From JBFWML01 sp050251635 (lineage in GTDB: Bacteria > Campylobacterota > Campylobacteria > Campylobacterales > SZUA-545): DNA of 6,671 bases. Location: assembly GCA_050251635.1 (NCBI GenBank), contig JBFWML010000067.1, forward strand, positions 1-6,671. Direction: 5' to 3'. The position numbers and the translations under genes are program-made. Within the stretch, counting starts at the first letter, position 1, and every line of letters begins with the position of its first letter. Shown here one piece after another: positions 1 to 5,463 of this stretch. Under the pieces are notes generated by a model, which saw nothing but the letters and a program-made list of their open reading frames with translations, searched no databases and was not told the origin of the DNA.

Positions 1-84
1 AGCCACGGGGAGTTTTATACCGGAACCCTCGTGCGGGCCGATGGAACGCGGCGGGTTTACGAGCAGGGCAAACGGCTGGAGTAG
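1..84 (+). CDS. C-terminal fragment of an unidentified protein (27 codons)
   Basis: Reading frame 1 is open from the first base and ends in TAG at 82-84, one base before the end of the convergent cytochrome gene. The 27 visible residues run from SHGEFYTG to EQGKRLE. They are rich in Gly, Thr and Arg with spaced aromatic residues (GEFYTG, VYEQGK), which loosely recalls the end of a MORN-type beta-hairpin repeat, but this is too short to assign a family. The other open frame here (ending near 100) gives a less protein-like sequence and would overlap the cytochrome gene. No function is proposed. The gene begins outside the window. Confidence 0.5.
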   Translation, partial: SHGEFYTGTLVRADGTRRVYEQGKRLE

Positions 85-85
85 G

Positions 86-412
86 TCAGGGTGCCTGTAA
101 AAAGGCCGCCAGGCTTTCGTACTCTTCGCTGCTTAGATGATAGGGCGGTCCACCGCGGTGGCGTTCAAGACCGTTTTTAAGGTTTTTCGCATCCAGCCCC
201 CTAAGCGGCGGCGCAAAAAGGGTTTTGCTCTCTTTTTTTACGGTGTAGGTTGCAATCGTGCGTCCTTCGGCCCGCCCTCCGTGGCACTTTGCGCAAGAGA
301 CGCCTCTGGGTTGATGGTAAACCATCGCGCCGTGTTCTTTGGCGGTCAAAAAGGCGCTTGACGCCTCTGCGCACAAAATCAATAAGCCGATAAAAACCGA
401 TAGCCTCAACAT
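86..412 (-). CDS. Small periplasmic mono-haem c-type cytochrome
   Basis: This 108-residue protein has a typical Sec signal peptide: R3, a hydrophobic core at about 4-15, then ASSA-F with likely cleavage after A20. The mature part of about 88 residues contains one haem-attachment motif, CAKCH at 40-44, followed by a Gly-rich turn (GGRAEG) as in class I cytochromes c. It is expected to shuttle electrons in the periplasm, but its partner cannot be told from context. An AAAGG ribosome site (complement of 421-425) lies 8 nt before the ATG, which supports this start. Oddly there is no Met after the haem motif; the only mature Met is M30, before it. The sixth haem ligand is therefore not the usual downstream Met, and His85 or His92 are candidates. 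It diverges from folD and probably has its own promoter. Confidence 0.88.
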   Translation of the reverse strand: MLRLSVFIGLLILCAEASSAFLTAKEHGAMVYHQPRGVSCAKCHGGRAEGRTIATYTVKKESKTLFAPPLRGLDAKNLKNGLERHRGGPPYHLSSEEYESLAAFLQAP

Positions 413-420
413 CCGTCAAA

Positions 421-425
421 CCTTT
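421..425 (-). promoter_or_regulatory. Ribosome binding site of the cytochrome c gene
   Basis: The minus strand reads AAAGG here, 8 nt before the ATG at 412-410. It fixes the start of the cytochrome gene and places the leader of its transcript at only about 18 nt. Confidence 0.6.
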
Positions 426-435
426 ACAAACGCCC

Positions 436-444
436 ATTTTATCA
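436..444 (-). promoter_or_regulatory. Extended -10 promoter for the cytochrome c gene
   Basis: The minus strand reads TGATAAAAT, a TGN extension followed by the -10 hexamer TAAAAT (complement of 436-441). Predicted transcription start is near 429. No good -35 hexamer is visible, as is usual for the housekeeping sigma factor in Campylobacterota. It sits back to back with the folD promoter. Confidence 0.55.
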
Positions 445-450
445 GAACTC

Positions 451-459
451 TGCTACAAT
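451..459 (+). promoter_or_regulatory. Extended -10 promoter for folD and the downstream operon
   Basis: The plus strand reads TGCTACAAT: a TG dinucleotide, one spacer base and the hexamer TACAAT at 454-459. The predicted start of transcription is about 466, giving a leader of roughly 33 nt before the folD ATG at 499. No convincing -35 box lies 17 nt upstream. This is the only strong promoter seen for the whole plus-strand gene string. Confidence 0.6.
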
Positions 460-498
460 CGACCCTTTCAAAAAGCCTTGAAACGGAACCTTTTTGCA

Positions 499-1356
499 AT
501 GAAACTGCTCGATGGAAAAACCCTTTCCCAAACTATCCGAACCCAGATAAAAGACGAAATCGAAAAACTCAAAGCCGAGCAGGGCATCGTGCCCGGATTG
601 GCGGTGATTTTGGTGGGCAATGACCCGGCCAGTCACGCCTATGTGGGCATGAAGGCCAAGGCGTGCGAAGAGGTCGGCATCTATTCGGTGGTGCATAAAA
701 TGCCCGAATCGGTCTCCCAGCAAGAGATTCTCAATACGATTACGATGATCAACCAAAACCCCTATCTCGACGGCCTCCTGGTGCAGCTTCCCCTGCCGCC
801 GCAGATCGATGCGACGGCGCTTTTGGAGCAGATCGCCATCCATAAGGACGTGGACGGTTTTCACCCCCATAACTTTGGCCGCTTGATGACGGGTCTGGAG
901 GCCTTTGTTCCCTGCACGCCCCTGGGTGTCATGACGCTGCTGGCCGCCAACGGCATCGATGTCAAGGGCAAAAACGCCGTGGTGGTCGGGGCGAGCAATA
1001 TCGTGGGAAAACCGATGGCGGCGCTGCTGCTTAACGCCGGGGCGACGGTGGATATTTGCCATATCTTCACCCGGGATCTGGCCGAGCATACACGGCGGGC
1101 GGATATCTTGCTAGTCGGCGTCGGCAAGGCAGGGCTGATTACCGCAGATATGGTCAAAGAGGGGGCGATCGTGGTGGATATCGGCACCACCAAGGTGGAA
1201 GGCAAGCTCAAAGGGGATGTTGATTTTGACGCCGTGGCACCCAAGTGCGCCGCGATTACGCCCGTTCCCGGCGGCGTCGGACCGATGACAATCGCTACGT
1301 TGCTTCAAAATACGCTAACCGCCGCAAAAATGCGCGCCGCCCATACAAAGAAATAA
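499..1356 (+). CDS. folD: Bifunctional methylenetetrahydrofolate dehydrogenase / cyclohydrolase
   Basis: FolD interconverts 5,10-methylene-THF and 10-formyl-THF through methenyl-THF in the cytoplasm, using NADP, and feeds purine, fMet and one-carbon pools. The 285-residue product has the usual family length. Visible landmarks are NDPASHAYVGMKAKACEEVGI with Y48 and catalytic K52, QLPLP with Q96, DVDGFHP with D119, PCTPLG at 138-143, the Rossmann motif GASNIVGKP at 164-172, and the C-terminal signature TPVPGGVGPMT. These match E. coli Y50, K54, Q98 and D121 with a constant offset of two, so both activities should be intact. I chose ATG 499 over the upstream in-frame TTG 478 because family members start with MxLLDGK. 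The ribosome site is weak (GGA at 485-487). lepB follows after 3 nt. Confidence 0.96.
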   Translation: MKLLDGKTLSQTIRTQIKDEIEKLKAEQGIVPGLAVILVGNDPASHAYVGMKAKACEEVGIYSVVHKMPESVSQQEILNTITMINQNPYLDGLLVQLPLPPQIDATALLEQIAIHKDVDGFHPHNFGRLMTGLEAFVPCTPLGVMTLLAANGIDVKGKNAVVVGASNIVGKPMAALLLNAGATVDICHIFTRDLAEHTRRADILLVGVGKAGLITADMVKEGAIVVDIGTTKVEGKLKGDVDFDAVAPKCAAITPVPGGVGPMTIATLLQNTLTAAKMRAAHTKK

Positions 1357-1359
1357 TCC

Positions 1360-2235
1360 ATGAAAAAAAATCTGCTCAAGCTTTACCGTTTTTCTAACAC
1401 GTGGACCGGAACGATCATTATCGTTTTGCTGGTGATCTTCTTTTTTGCCCAAGCCTTCGTCATTCCCTCCGGCTCCATGAAAAACACGCTCCACGAGGGC
1501 GATCACCTTTTGGTAAAGAAGTATTCCTACGGTATTCCTATTCCCCATCTGCCCTGGCTGGAGATTCCCCTGCTGCCCGATTTTGACGGGGACGGCCATT
1601 TGTTTGCGGGCGATCGGCCCGAACGTGGCGATGTGGTGGTGTTCCGCTACCCGCACGATCCGAAAATCCACTACGTGAAGCGGTGTGTGGCCCTGGGTGG
1701 CGACGGCGTCATGTTGCGCGGCGATCGCCTCTATATCCGGCCCCATGAGGGCGAGGCGTATATTCGTAAAAACTTCCTGCCCGATCAGATTGTCCGTTTC
1801 GGCGACGAGCTGTGGGTGGCTGACCCTTACCGCATCAAGCATCCGGGCGTCCGTTACGACTACCGTGCCCGCGAAGGGGCGATTTTGCCCGTGGAGACCT
1901 ACGATTTCGGGCCCATTACCGTGAGTGCCGATCACTTCTTTATGGTGGGCGATAACCGCGACCACTCTAACGACAGCCGATTTTGGGGCAGCGTTTCTTA
2001 TAAGCACATCGTAGGCAAGCCGTGGTTTATGTACTTTAGCTGGGAGTCGCGCAGTTATGACGATGTGGCGCGGCGCGGCGCATTCTTGGCCGACTACGAG
2101 GCCCTTGAGCGGGTATGCGGCGAGCTGGAGCCATTGGGCGAGGCGTGCCAGAGGGCGTGGGAGAGCAACCGGTATAAGGTGCGCTGGGATCGTATCGGCC
2201 GGTCGGTTGAGACCTTGGAGCAACGGCTCCAATGA
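1360..2235 (+). CDS. lepB: Signal peptidase I
   Basis: This membrane-bound serine protease cleaves Sec and Tat signal peptides on the periplasmic face. The 291-residue protein has a single N-terminal transmembrane segment (about 17-34), then family box B with the nucleophile S39 in PSGSM, box C/D with GDVVVFRYP (90-98) and the general base K107 in YVKR, and box E GDNRDHSNDSRFWG (197-210). The Ser/Lys dyad is complete. Between box E and the C-terminal RWDRIGRS segment there is a helical, charged stretch at about 231-271 carrying Cys253 and Cys263, which looks like a lineage insertion. It starts 3 nt after folD with no strong ribosome site, and its TGA overlaps the next ATG (ATGA), so translation is probably coupled. 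Confidence 0.95.
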   Translation: MKKNLLKLYRFSNTWTGTIIIVLLVIFFFAQAFVIPSGSMKNTLHEGDHLLVKKYSYGIPIPHLPWLEIPLLPDFDGDGHLFAGDRPERGDVVVFRYPHDPKIHYVKRCVALGGDGVMLRGDRLYIRPHEGEAYIRKNFLPDQIVRFGDELWVADPYRIKHPGVRYDYRAREGAILPVETYDFGPITVSADHFFMVGDNRDHSNDSRFWGSVSYKHIVGKPWFMYFSWESRSYDDVARRGAFLADYEALERVCGELEPLGEACQRAWESNRYKVRWDRIGRSVETLEQRLQ

Positions 2236-2873
2236 CCGAGTTTCTCGCCGGATTCGATCTACTCAAAACCGCCGCAATGATCGCGGCGCTTTTGGTGGCG
2301 ATTATCGGCCATGAAATCATGCATGGACGCGCCGCGCTCTTTTATGGCGACACCACCGCCCTGCAGGAGGGGCGGCTTAGCCTCAATCCTTTAAAACATA
2401 TCGATCCGGTCGGCACGATCGCCGTACCGGCTTTTTTGCTGGTGACGGGCGCACCTTTTTTGTTTGGCTGGGCCAAGCCCGTTCCGGTGAATGTGTGGAA
2501 GGTGCTTGAGCGGGGCCATATGGCGATGGTGGTCGTCTCCCTGGCGGGTATTTTCTTTAATCTGCTGGTGGCGTTTGTGGCGGCGCAACTGGTGGGGCTT
2601 GCTGCGCCGGGTTCCTTTGTGCAGCAGCTGCTTTTTTATCTGATTTTGTGGAATGTGGTGCTTGCGGTGTTTAACCTGTTGCCCATTCCTCCGCTGGACG
2701 GTTCGAACGCGCTGGCGCACTTTGCCGCCGCCCTTGGGTTTGGCGGCGTGGGCCGTTTTTTTGACCGGGTCGGGATGTGGGGGATGGCGGTTTTGGTGGT
2801 GATCTTAATGACCGACCTGCGACTCCCGCTTTTTGGAGCGATGGACTGGCTGATCCGATCGTTTCTGGCATGA
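2232..2873 (+). CDS. Site-2 protease (M50) family membrane metalloprotease, short form
   Basis: The 213-residue protein is mostly membrane-embedded, with hydrophobic segments near 11-32, 60-80, 97-122, 131-152 and 180-200. The zinc-binding HEIMH lies at 27-31 in the first long helix, and the third ligand is expected to be D156 in NLLPIPPLDG (148-157). GWAKPVPVN (79-87) and SLAGIFFN (103-110) are further M50-type landmarks. Catalytic residues are all present, so it should cut membrane-embedded helices, but the substrate is unknown. It has no PDZ domain, unlike E. coli RseP. The ATG overlaps the lepB stop (ATGA), with GGAG at 2217-2220 about 11 nt upstream. A second Met at residue 16 is a less likely start. 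It ends with another ATGA overlap into rsmH. Confidence 0.9.
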   Translation: MTEFLAGFDLLKTAAMIAALLVAIIGHEIMHGRAALFYGDTTALQEGRLSLNPLKHIDPVGTIAVPAFLLVTGAPFLFGWAKPVPVNVWKVLERGHMAMVVVSLAGIFFNLLVAFVAAQLVGLAAPGSFVQQLLFYLILWNVVLAVFNLLPIPPLDGSNALAHFAAALGFGGVGRFFDRVGMWGMAVLVVILMTDLRLPLFGAMDWLIRSFLA

Positions 2874-3793
2874 GTACGATTCCCCACATTCCCGTTCTCG
2901 CTTCGCAGACGGTGACGCTGTTTGAGGGGGCGAAGCCGGGGGTTTTGGTTGACTGTACCGTCGGTTACGGCGGTCATGCCGAGCTGCTGCTTACGAAATT
3001 TCCCCAACTGTCCTATATCGGCATCGATCGCGACGAAACGGCCGTTCGTTTTGCCGCCGGACGTCTTGCCCCCTTTGGCGATCGCTTCCGCGTGCTAAAG
3101 GGTGCGTTTTCCGAGGTATTGCCCACTTTGACAAACGAGCCGCTTAGCGGTATTTTGGCGGATTTGGGCGTTTCCTCTTTGCAGCTTGACCGGGTCGAAA
3201 GGGGTTTTGGTTTTGCCTCCGAGGTGCTGGATATGCGCATGGATCAGAGCCGTTCGTTAAACGCCTCTGTTGTTGTAAACGAGTACGACGAATCGCGGTT
3301 GACGGAGATTTTTAAGACCTACGGCGAAGAGCCCTTTGCCTACAAGATGGCGCGGTTGATTGTGCAAAGCCGCCCCTTTTCAAGCGCGAAGGCTTTGGCC
3401 GATCTGATCACAAGCCGTTTTCCCAAGGGACGCATCCATCCCGCAACGCGGATTTTTCAGGCAATCCGCATCGAGGTCAATGACGAACTGGGCGAGTTAA
3501 GACGCCTGCTGGATACGATCGAATCTCTTGCGCGGCCGGACTTGCGGGTTGGGATTATCTCCTTTCATTCCCTTGAAGACCGCATGGTGAAGGAACGGTT
3601 TAAAGCGTGGTCTCAAGCGTGTGTTTGTCCTCCGGGAAGCTGGCGGTGCACCTGCGGGGCCAATCATGCGCTGGGTTACGCCCTCACCAAAAAGCCCTGG
3701 GTTGCCACCGAGGAGGAGATCGATCAAAACCCCAGAAGCCGCAGCGCAAAATTGCGCGGATTTTGTTTTACAAGGAGTGCCGGTGAGTATTGA
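2870..3793 (+). CDS. rsmH: 16S rRNA (cytosine-1402-N4)-methyltransferase RsmH (MraW)
   Basis: RsmH uses SAM to methylate N4 of C1402 in 16S rRNA, tuning the ribosomal P site. The 307-residue protein shows the family motifs in order: HIPVL (6-10), the SAM site DCTVGYGGH (28-36), GIDRD (51-55), DLGVSSLQLD (98-107), LDMRMD, FQAIRIEVNDEL, ISFHSLEDR, the Cys-rich CVCPPGSWRCTCG and the C-terminal NPRSRSAKLR. I chose ATG 2870, which overlaps the preceding TGA in ATGA, because HIPVL must lie close to the N-terminus; the frame stays open upstream to 2777 but that part reads through the M50 gene. No good ribosome site is seen, so translational coupling is likely. Its 3' end overlaps the next gene by 11 nt, the normal rsmH-ftsL position of dcw clusters. 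Confidence 0.96.
   Translation: MSTIPHIPVLASQTVTLFEGAKPGVLVDCTVGYGGHAELLLTKFPQLSYIGIDRDETAVRFAAGRLAPFGDRFRVLKGAFSEVLPTLTNEPLSGILADLGVSSLQLDRVERGFGFASEVLDMRMDQSRSLNASVVVNEYDESRLTEIFKTYGEEPFAYKMARLIVQSRPFSSAKALADLITSRFPKGRIHPATRIFQAIRIEVNDELGELRRLLDTIESLARPDLRVGIISFHSLEDRMVKERFKAWSQACVCPPGSWRCTCGANHALGYALTKKPWVATEEEIDQNPRSRSAKLRGFCFTRSAGEY
3772..3777 (+). promoter_or_regulatory. Ribosome binding site inside rsmH for the FtsL-like gene
   Basis: A full AAGGAG lies within the last codons of rsmH, 5 nt before GTG 3783. It decides the start of the downstream gene, whose frame has no ATG until residue 34. Confidence 0.75.
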
Positions 3794-4052
3794 AACACCC
3801 CATGAGCCCCTCTTTGAAATTGCCGAGACCGAGCCGATCACACGGGGGATTGACCCCTATGTGCTGCCGGTGCTGATTATTATGACCGTTGGTTTTTTGT
3901 TCTTTTTGCCCAAGATTTACATTGCGAACAATATTTATCTCACCAGCTTGCAGATCGAACGATCCAAAACCGCCATGATGGTGCTGCAGGATGAGAATCA
4001 GCAGTTACGCCGGCAGGTGGAGTCCGAATCGTTCAAGATGGAGCATCCCTAA
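3783..4052 (+). CDS. Small bitopic coiled-coil protein, probable FtsL-like divisome subunit
   Basis: The 89-residue product starts at GTG, behind the AAGGAG at 3772-3777, and overlaps rsmH by 11 nt. It has a cytoplasmic N-terminus of about 26 residues rich in Glu and Pro, one transmembrane helix (about 27-47, from VLPVL to the IYIAN region), then a periplasmic coiled coil to the end. Heptad positions a are I58, M65, N72, V79 and M86 and positions d are S61, L68, L75 and E82, with an Asn in the core as in leucine zippers. This is the size, topology and gene position of FtsL, which bridges FtsB/FtsQ and the FtsWI septal synthase. The sequence itself is too divergent for me to match by eye, so FtsL is inferred from position and architecture. 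ftsI does not follow. Confidence 0.75.
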   Translation: MSIETPHEPLFEIAETEPITRGIDPYVLPVLIIMTVGFLFFLPKIYIANNIYLTSLQIERSKTAMMVLQDENQQLRRQVESESFKMEHP

Positions 4053-4123
4053 GCTACAAGTGAAGAAAAAAAGTATTAAACTCTCCATCACGGATATAAA
4101 CAGATAAAAGCAGGGATATCGCA
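4053..4123 (+). promoter_or_regulatory. AT-rich leader before the GGDEF-EAL gene, possible internal promoter
   Basis: This 71-nt gap is the longest in the plus-strand gene string and is markedly A-rich compared with its surroundings. It contains a -10-like TATAAA at 4095-4100, without an obvious -35 or TG extension, and TAAAAG near 4105-4110. No stable hairpin with a U-run was found, so a terminator is unlikely. It may give the last two genes their own transcription input; evidence is weak. Confidence 0.3.
4112..4116 (+). promoter_or_regulatory. Ribosome binding site of the GGDEF-EAL gene
   Basis: AGGGA lies 7 nt before GTG 4124. It supports this GTG as the start: the frame is closed by TAA at 4097-4099 and no ATG occurs between that stop and the GTG. 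Confidence 0.6.
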
Positions 4124-5461
4124 GTGGAGTTTGAAACGCAAAACAGGGGTGTTGAAGAGCTGGAGGTTCGCGTCGGCGAGCTGGAGGCGGAGTTGACGGC
4201 CTTAAGAGACGATCTGGCCCGCAAGGAGGAGGTGCTTTCCAAGCTGCGCCATACCGATCAGCTCACGGGGCTTTTAAACAGAAACCGCCTGCAAAGTTCG
4301 CTCAAGGAGCCGGGCAACAAGGCCTTGCTGATGGTCGATATCGACAACTTCGGCTTGGTTAACAACGTTTACGGACCGCAGACGGGCGATTACGTGCTGG
4401 CGCAGACCGCCTTGATGATGCGGGTCAACAAGCCCAACAATGCCGAACTTTTCCGTTTTGCGGGCGATGAGTTTGTCTATCTGATCGACAACCCCGAGAC
4501 GGGGCAGGGCGAGGCGCTGGCCCAGCAAATTCTGGGCTTTGCCACCCAAAGCCACATCTACTATGACGAGATCGAAATCAAAATGGGTTTTACCGTGGGG
4601 ATCGCCTATGGAAAAGGCCCCGAACTGCTCTCCCGCGCCATGACGGCCCTGCAGGAGGCCAAAAGCCGCGGCTGCAACCGCTACAGCACCTACGCCGACG
4701 ATCTGGAAGCCCTCAAGAGACAGGAGAGTAACCTCTACTGGATTCCCCGCGTCCGTCATGCCATCGAAGAAGAGGCGATTACCCCTTGGTTTCAGCCGAT
4801 CATCGACAATAAAACCGGCAAAGCCGAACGTTTTGAGTGTCTAGCCCGGCTAAAAGACGAGGTGGGCAACATCGTCGATCCCTACTATTTTTTGGAAGCT
4901 GCCGAGGTTTCGGGGATTTTAACGTCGATCACCAAGGCGATGATTGCCCACAGTTTTCGTTATTTTGAGGGTAAAGGCATTCATTTTTCCCTCAATATTA
5001 CCGATAGTGATCTGCAGGAAGGCTATCTTGAAGAGTTCCTCTCCTACCGTCTTGAAAAACACCATCTCAAGCCCTCGCAGGTGACCTTGGAGATTGTGGA
5101 GAGCATTACGGCATCACAGGCGAGTTCTCAGACGGAACAACTTTCCAGATTGAAAAAAATGGGTTTTTTGATTGCGGCGGACGATTTTGGGGCGGAACAC
5201 TCCAACTTTTCCAGACTGCTTTCGATCGACCTCGACTTTATTAAAATCGATGGCCGTTTTGTCAGAAATCTGGAACACGATGGCCGCAGTCAAATGATTG
5301 TGCGCAACATCGTCCAGTTTTCAAAGAGCATCGGCGCCAAAACGGTAGCGGAATTTGTCAGTACGCCGGAGGTGTACGAAAGGGTGAAAGAGATGGGCGT
5401 GGATTATTCTCAGGGCTTTTTCCTCGGCAGACCGTCACCATCGATTGAAACGGTAATCTAA
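4124..5461 (+). CDS. Cytoplasmic coiled-coil GGDEF-EAL protein, probable cyclic-di-GMP phosphodiesterase
   Basis: The 445-residue soluble protein has three parts. Residues 10-41 form a regular coiled coil with hydrophobic a/d positions at 10, 13, 17, 20, 24, 27, 31, 38 and 41. A GGDEF domain follows at about 45-190 with the variant AGDEF at 113-117; D72, N80 and D89 of the GTP site are present, but the RxxD inhibitory site is absent and the expected Arg in the terminal GRN motif is C184. The EAL domain spans about 205-445 and its motif reads ECL. E238, N291, E323, E326, D353, D354, K374, D376, E410 and Q430 match the RocR catalytic set with nearly constant spacing, so hydrolysis of c-di-GMP to pGpG is likely. 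Loop 6 reads DDFGAEHSNF rather than DDFGTGYSSL. There is no membrane or sensory domain. The start is GTG; the HtrA-like gene follows after 2 nt. Confidence 0.92.
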   Translation: MEFETQNRGVEELEVRVGELEAELTALRDDLARKEEVLSKLRHTDQLTGLLNRNRLQSSLKEPGNKALLMVDIDNFGLVNNVYGPQTGDYVLAQTALMMRVNKPNNAELFRFAGDEFVYLIDNPETGQGEALAQQILGFATQSHIYYDEIEIKMGFTVGIAYGKGPELLSRAMTALQEAKSRGCNRYSTYADDLEALKRQESNLYWIPRVRHAIEEEAITPWFQPIIDNKTGKAERFECLARLKDEVGNIVDPYYFLEAAEVSGILTSITKAMIAHSFRYFEGKGIHFSLNITDSDLQEGYLEEFLSYRLEKHHLKPSQVTLEIVESITASQASSQTEQLSRLKKMGFLIAADDFGAEHSNFSRLLSIDLDFIKIDGRFVRNLEHDGRSQMIVRNIVQFSKSIGAKTVAEFVSTPEVYERVKEMGVDYSQGFFLGRPSPSIETVI

Positions 5462-5463
5462 AA

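Noticed and set aside
93..117. Hairpin GCCTG (93-97) / CAGGC (110-114) followed by TTT, a possible terminator for the plus-strand gene ending at 84
   Set aside because: Only five pairs with a 12-nt loop and three Ts, lying inside the 3' coding end of the cytochrome gene; too weak to call.
478..498. TTG start for folD seven codons upstream
   Set aside because: FolD proteins begin with MxLLDGK; ATG 499 gives the normal 285-residue length, and the TTG lies only about 12 nt after the predicted transcription start.
442..1089. 215-codon open frame antisense to folD
   Set aside because: It overlaps the folD promoter and catalytic region on the other strand, is low-complexity in His, Gln and Arg, and shows no family signature.
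1315..2232. 305-codon open frame antisense to lepB
   Set aside because: It mirrors lepB nearly end to end, has no recognisable motif or ribosome site, and long antisense frames are common in GC-rich genes; lepB carries all family motifs.
2777..2869. N-terminal extension of rsmH to the upstream ATG at 2777
   Set aside because: The extra 31 codons translate the end of the M50 gene out of frame; family members begin just before HIPVL, and ATG 2870 forms an ATGA junction.
4045..4117. Inverted repeat ATCCCT (4045-4050) / AGGGAT (4112-4117) that could hide the ribosome site of the GGDEF-EAL gene
   Set aside because: Six pairs across a 61-nt loop, which chance gives fairly often in such a span; no supporting inner stem was found.
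4274..4759. 161-codon antisense frame inside the GGDEF-EAL gene
   Set aside because: It is the complement of the conserved GGDEF domain, with no start signal and no domain.
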